A stretch of 7,686 nt of DNA from NCBI GenBank assembly GCA_018715585.1, contig DVLH01000025.1:1-7686 (forward strand). The letters are read 5' to 3'. Source of the DNA: Candidatus Aphodomonas merdavium (GTDB taxonomy: Bacteria > Bacillota > Clostridia > Christensenellales > Aristaeellaceae). Made by a program: the position numbers and the translations under genes. Numbering within the stretch: the first letter of the stretch is position 1; each line of letters opens with the position of its first letter. The notes beneath the pieces are model-generated. The model ran no database searches. It saw only the letters and a program-made list of their open reading frames with translations, and was not told where the DNA came from. Below are positions 5,597 through 7,686 of the stretch, piece after piece.

Positions 5597-6898
5597 TTAA
5601 AAATTCTGCGGCGGCAGGTTCTCGTTAAGCGCTTGGATGGTATCATACAAGGCGCGGTTAAAATTGCCCTGCACATGCGACTGCATGGCCAGCGCTTTGC
5701 TAATGGGCATGGAGAACATGCGGTTCTGGCGGATACCGATGACCAAATTATCCTTGCCAGCCTCCAGCAGCTTAACGGCAAGGTTGCCCGCCTCAAAGGC
5801 AAACACGGCATCGGAAGTGGTCGGCGTCTCGCCCCGCTGGGTGTATCCGACGACGGTGGCGCGCACCTCGGCGTTATGCCCGTCCAGATCCTTGCACATG
5901 TATTTGATGCAGGAAGCCAGGCGGAACGCCGTCATAGGCTCGCCGGGGAAACACTGCTTGCCGTGCGGCATCAGGTGGGAATAGATGTCAAAGTCAGCCA
6001 TCGATTCGTATGCGCCCTCGGCAATGACGATGACGGCGCTCGTGTTGCCCATGTTGATGAGGTTCTGCATCCTGCGGGCGACGTCCTCCACGCTCCAGGG
6101 CACCTCGGGCACGAGGCAAATTTCGGCGTGCGACGCCACGGCCGTGCGCAGGGCAATATCGCCGCAATGGCGGCCCATCACCTCAACCACATGCGGCCTG
6201 TCATGCGAGCGCGATGTGGCGCGCACGTTGCGCACGGCGCGCAGGCATACGTTCGTCGCCGTGTCGAACCCGAGCGTCATGTCGGTGTAGGCCAGGTCGT
6301 TATCGATGGTACCGGGGATGCCGACGCAGGGCATACCGAAGTTGCAAAGCTTCTGCGCGCCGTTAAAGCTGCCGTCGCCTCCAACGACGACGACGCCCTC
6401 CACGCCGATGGCCACGAGCGTCAGCACAGCCAACAGTTGGTTCGCGGGGTCTTTAAACTCGTCGCAGCGCGCCGTGTGCAGGTGCGTGCCCGCACGCGCG
6501 GCAATGTCCAGCTGCGTGTCCAAATCAAGCGGCACCAGATCCTTGCGAAACGCCGGATAGTCTGCGATAAAGTCGTTGAAACGCTCATAAAGCGCGAGCT
6601 GCGAACGGTATTTCTTCAAAAGCTGGCGCGGGTCCGGAAGCGCGATGGAAGCGCGTGAACGGACGGCCTCGACAACCTGCTCCATCTGGGTCAGGTCGGC
6701 CGGGTCCGTAATAACGCTGCGCGCCTTTTCCTCAAGTGCTTTCAGAAGCTTAGGCTCGTAGCGGATAATGCCGTTGTATCCACGATGGATGCCGATGAGG
6801 GGCATTCCAAAGTGCGCCGCGGTGCGAGCGACGGAAACGACGGCAGAGTTCATGCCCGGCGCATCTCCACCGGATGTCAGGACCGCAATCTTTCGCAT
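5597..6898 (-). CDS. pfkA: 6-phosphofructokinase, ATP-type signature, enlarged
   Basis: This enzyme phosphorylates fructose 6-phosphate to fructose 1,6-bisphosphate, the committed step of glycolysis. The N-terminus has the nucleotide-binding GGDAPGMN (10-17). GGDGS (173-177) and PGTIDND (195-201, catalytic base Asp199) follow, then MGRHCGDIA (241-249), VPE (263-265) and GYTQRGETP (351-359). Gly in GGDGS and Gly before TIDND are the residues of ATP-dependent enzymes; PPi-dependent ones usually carry Asp and Lys there. At 433 residues it is over 100 longer than E. coli PfkA. About 72 extra residues fall between GYNGI (41-44) and AGTHLHTAR (136-144), mostly helical and charged, and a smaller insertion lies near 295-340. 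AAAAGGAG lies upstream of the ATG. It is co-transcribed with the small gene 23 nt upstream and ends at a strong terminator. Confidence 0.93.
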   Translation of the reverse strand: MRKIAVLTSGGDAPGMNSAVVSVARTAAHFGMPLIGIHRGYNGIIRYEPKLLKALEEKARSVITDPADLTQMEQVVEAVRSRASIALPDPRQLLKKYRSQLALYERFNDFIADYPAFRKDLVPLDLDTQLDIAARAGTHLHTARCDEFKDPANQLLAVLTLVAIGVEGVVVVGGDGSFNGAQKLCNFGMPCVGIPGTIDNDLAYTDMTLGFDTATNVCLRAVRNVRATSRSHDRPHVVEVMGRHCGDIALRTAVASHAEICLVPEVPWSVEDVARRMQNLINMGNTSAVIVIAEGAYESMADFDIYSHLMPHGKQCFPGEPMTAFRLASCIKYMCKDLDGHNAEVRATVVGYTQRGETPTTSDAVFAFEAGNLAVKLLEAGKDNLVIGIRQNRMFSMPISKALAMQSHVQGNFNRALYDTIQALNENLPPQNF

Positions 6899-6921
6899 AG
6901 CTGAGGACTCCTTTTGGTGGC

Positions 6922-7134
6922 TTAGGGTGATTCGAAGAGGTTCAAATCCAGCAGCACTTGCCGCGCCTCGGCTGCTTCCGCCTGCGGAACAATCAGCTCG
7001 TAGTACGCATCCTCCACCTGCGCGCCAGCGCGGGAAACGGGCCGTAAGCGAACCAAAAAGCCCTCCTCCGCCAGTTTATCCCGTATGGCTTCTGCGGCGG
7101 AAAGCGGCCTGGCCATGTGAATCACCATCCACAT
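6922..7134 (-). CDS. Small conserved-type protein upstream of pfkA
   Basis: This 70-residue protein begins MWMVIHMARPLSAAEAIRDK. ATG 7134 is chosen because AAAGGAGGG lies just upstream; the frame could extend another 29 codons, but that part overlaps the promoter. The pattern is strand (VIHMA), helix (SAAEAIRDKLAEEG), strand (FLVRLRPV), strand (YYELIVP), helix (AEAAEARQVLLDL), a compact alpha/beta fold. It resembles, from memory, small Clostridia proteins next to pfkA that have sometimes been mislabelled glutamate decarboxylase; it is far too short for that enzyme. It also recalls DUF2007-like small proteins. The short gap to pfkA indicates an operon. Function is unknown; a role linked to phosphofructokinase is only inferred from position. 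Confidence 0.82.
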   Translation of the reverse strand: MWMVIHMARPLSAAEAIRDKLAEEGFLVRLRPVSRAGAQVEDAYYELIVPQAEAAEARQVLLDLNLFESP

Positions 7135-7192
7135 GCCAATCCCTCCTTTGCATGCCGGTCGTAAGGATGTCAAGGCGCTGCCGTTCGTTGGT

Positions 7193-7221
7193 ATTATAAC
7201 ACGCAGGCAAGCTACAAACAA
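7193..7221 (-). promoter_or_regulatory. Sigma-A-type promoter of the small gene-pfkA operon
   Basis: On the minus strand TTGTTT (-35, 7216-7221) and a perfect TATAAT (-10, 7193-7198) are separated by 17 bp. Transcription would start near 7186, giving a leader of about 50 nt. It lies in the 117-bp gap after the amidase gene, so pfkA is expressed independently of it. Confidence 0.75.
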
Positions 7222-7251
7222 GATAGCTGCCCGAGAAAATGCCGTGTGCGT

Positions 7252-7686
7252 TCACCGGTCCTCCCGCGGAGCCGCCTCTGCCCGCGTCTCTAGCGCAAAA
7301 TACCTTTCAATCCCATCGGCCACCGCCTGCGCCACCTGGAGCGTATAAGCATCTGTGCGCAAAAGCGCCTCCTCTGCCGGGTTGGATAAAAAACCGCACT
7401 CCACCAGCGCAGAGGGGATCCCCAAGGAAAGAATGTAAAAATCGCCCGCCGACGCAGCGCGCTCCTTGCTGGGGCTGAGCGTGGCGATCATCTGCGCCTG
7501 CAGCGTCTCGGCCAGCTGCCGCCCTGCGGCACAATCCGCCCGGAAAAACACCTGCGGCCCGCTTTGTTTGCTGTCTCGATACTCATTCATGTGAATGCTT
7601 ACCAGCAGCTCCGCTCCGGCGTCCAGCACAAGCGCCGCGCGGCGTTCCATATCCTGCCGTTTTTTCCGAATCGGCGGATTTGCATC
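7252..7686 (-). CDS. cwlD: N-acetylmuramoyl-L-alanine amidase, CwlD-like (partial, 5' end outside window)
   Basis: The last 144 codons of an Amidase_3-family zinc enzyme, which cuts the bond between N-acetylmuramic acid and L-Ala in peptidoglycan. The frame is open to the window edge, so the start and the first two zinc ligands (His, Glu) are missing. Visible are KKRQDMERRAALV, the third-ligand motif VSIHMNEY (His32 of this fragment), SGPQVFFRA, and the catalytic Glu in ALVECGFLSNPAEEALL (Glu96). TDAYTLQVAQAVADGIERYF closes the domain, followed by a short charged tail. The SGPQVFF and PSALVECGFLSNP features and the compact ending fit CwlD, which helps make muramic-delta-lactam in the spore cortex. 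Another Amidase_3 enzyme remains possible. I see no terminator after it. Confidence 0.85.
   Translation of the reverse strand, partial: DANPPIRKKRQDMERRAALVLDAGAELLVSIHMNEYRDSKQSGPQVFFRADCAAGRQLAETLQAQMIATLSPSKERAASAGDFYILSLGIPSALVECGFLSNPAEEALLRTDAYTLQVAQAVADGIERYFALETRAEAAPREDR

Noticed and set aside
6370..6384. PPi-dependent phosphofructokinase, suggested by the long size
   Set aside because: The signature is GGDGS and PGTIDND, the ATP-type residues, rather than GGDDS and PKTIDND.
7206..7231. Terminator for the amidase gene
   Set aside because: GGCAGCTA and TAGCTTGCC can pair with one bulge, but no T-run follows and the hairpin overlaps the -35 of the next promoter.
1..7686. CRISPR array, insertion sequence, prophage or defence cassette
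   Set aside because: No direct-repeat series, transposase, integrase, phage or nuclease motif was seen on either strand, and the complete genes are housekeeping-like.

Overview
The window looks like chromosome from a low-GC-lineage Gram-positive (Firmicutes/Clostridia-type) bacterium with a fairly GC-rich genome. The signs are strong AAGGAGG-type ribosome binding sites, a cortex-type amidase resembling CwlD (which suggests a spore former), Firmicutes-style DnaA boxes (TTATCCACA), and DUF5711-like and CvpA-like membrane proteins next to each other. All well-supported complete genes are on the minus strand. I see no mobile element, CRISPR array, tRNA or rRNA.

Layout, read in the direction of transcription (right to left). 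(1) 7252-7686: the C-terminal part of an N-acetylmuramoyl-L-alanine amidase, most like CwlD, whose start lies beyond the window. (2) A sigma-A-type promoter (7193-7221) drives a small 70-residue protein (6922-7134) and an enlarged ATP-type 6-phosphofructokinase (5597-6898). A strong hairpin terminator (5550-5577) ends this unit. (3) 5151-5549 is an intergenic region that looks like a replication-origin or dnaA control region. It has three DnaA boxes, an A/T-rich tract and a very good promoter (5219-5247). (4) A five-gene operon follows: dnaA (3840-5137), a DUF5711-like single-pass membrane protein (2663-3838), a CvpA-like membrane protein (1895-2602), a threonine-aldolase-family PLP enzyme (864-1898) and an unnamed 154-residue protein (400-864). 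Junctions are tight (1-nt gap, 60-nt gap, 4-nt overlap, 1-nt overlap). A textbook terminator (340-369) ends the operon. (5) 1-102 seems to hold the last codons and terminator of a convergent plus-strand gene. Between the two facing terminators lies about 240 bp of hairpin-rich non-coding DNA.

The most notable points concern dnaA. The gene carries an apparent one-base deletion in the nearly invariant GNSNRFA motif; adding one T near 4795 restores a normal 432-residue DnaA. This is most simply a sequence error, but it needs checking. Its DNA-binding signature also seems one residue shorter than usual (FARDH where FGGRDH is typical). The gene is not next to dnaN/recF/gyrB or rpmH; instead it leads an operon of envelope and metabolic genes, downstream of a glycolytic gene. 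Other points are a probable CTG start codon for the CvpA-like gene, a ~72-residue insertion in the phosphofructokinase, and the unnamed protein at the operon end. I found no clear novel defence or mobile system here; most of the window is housekeeping with an unusual arrangement.
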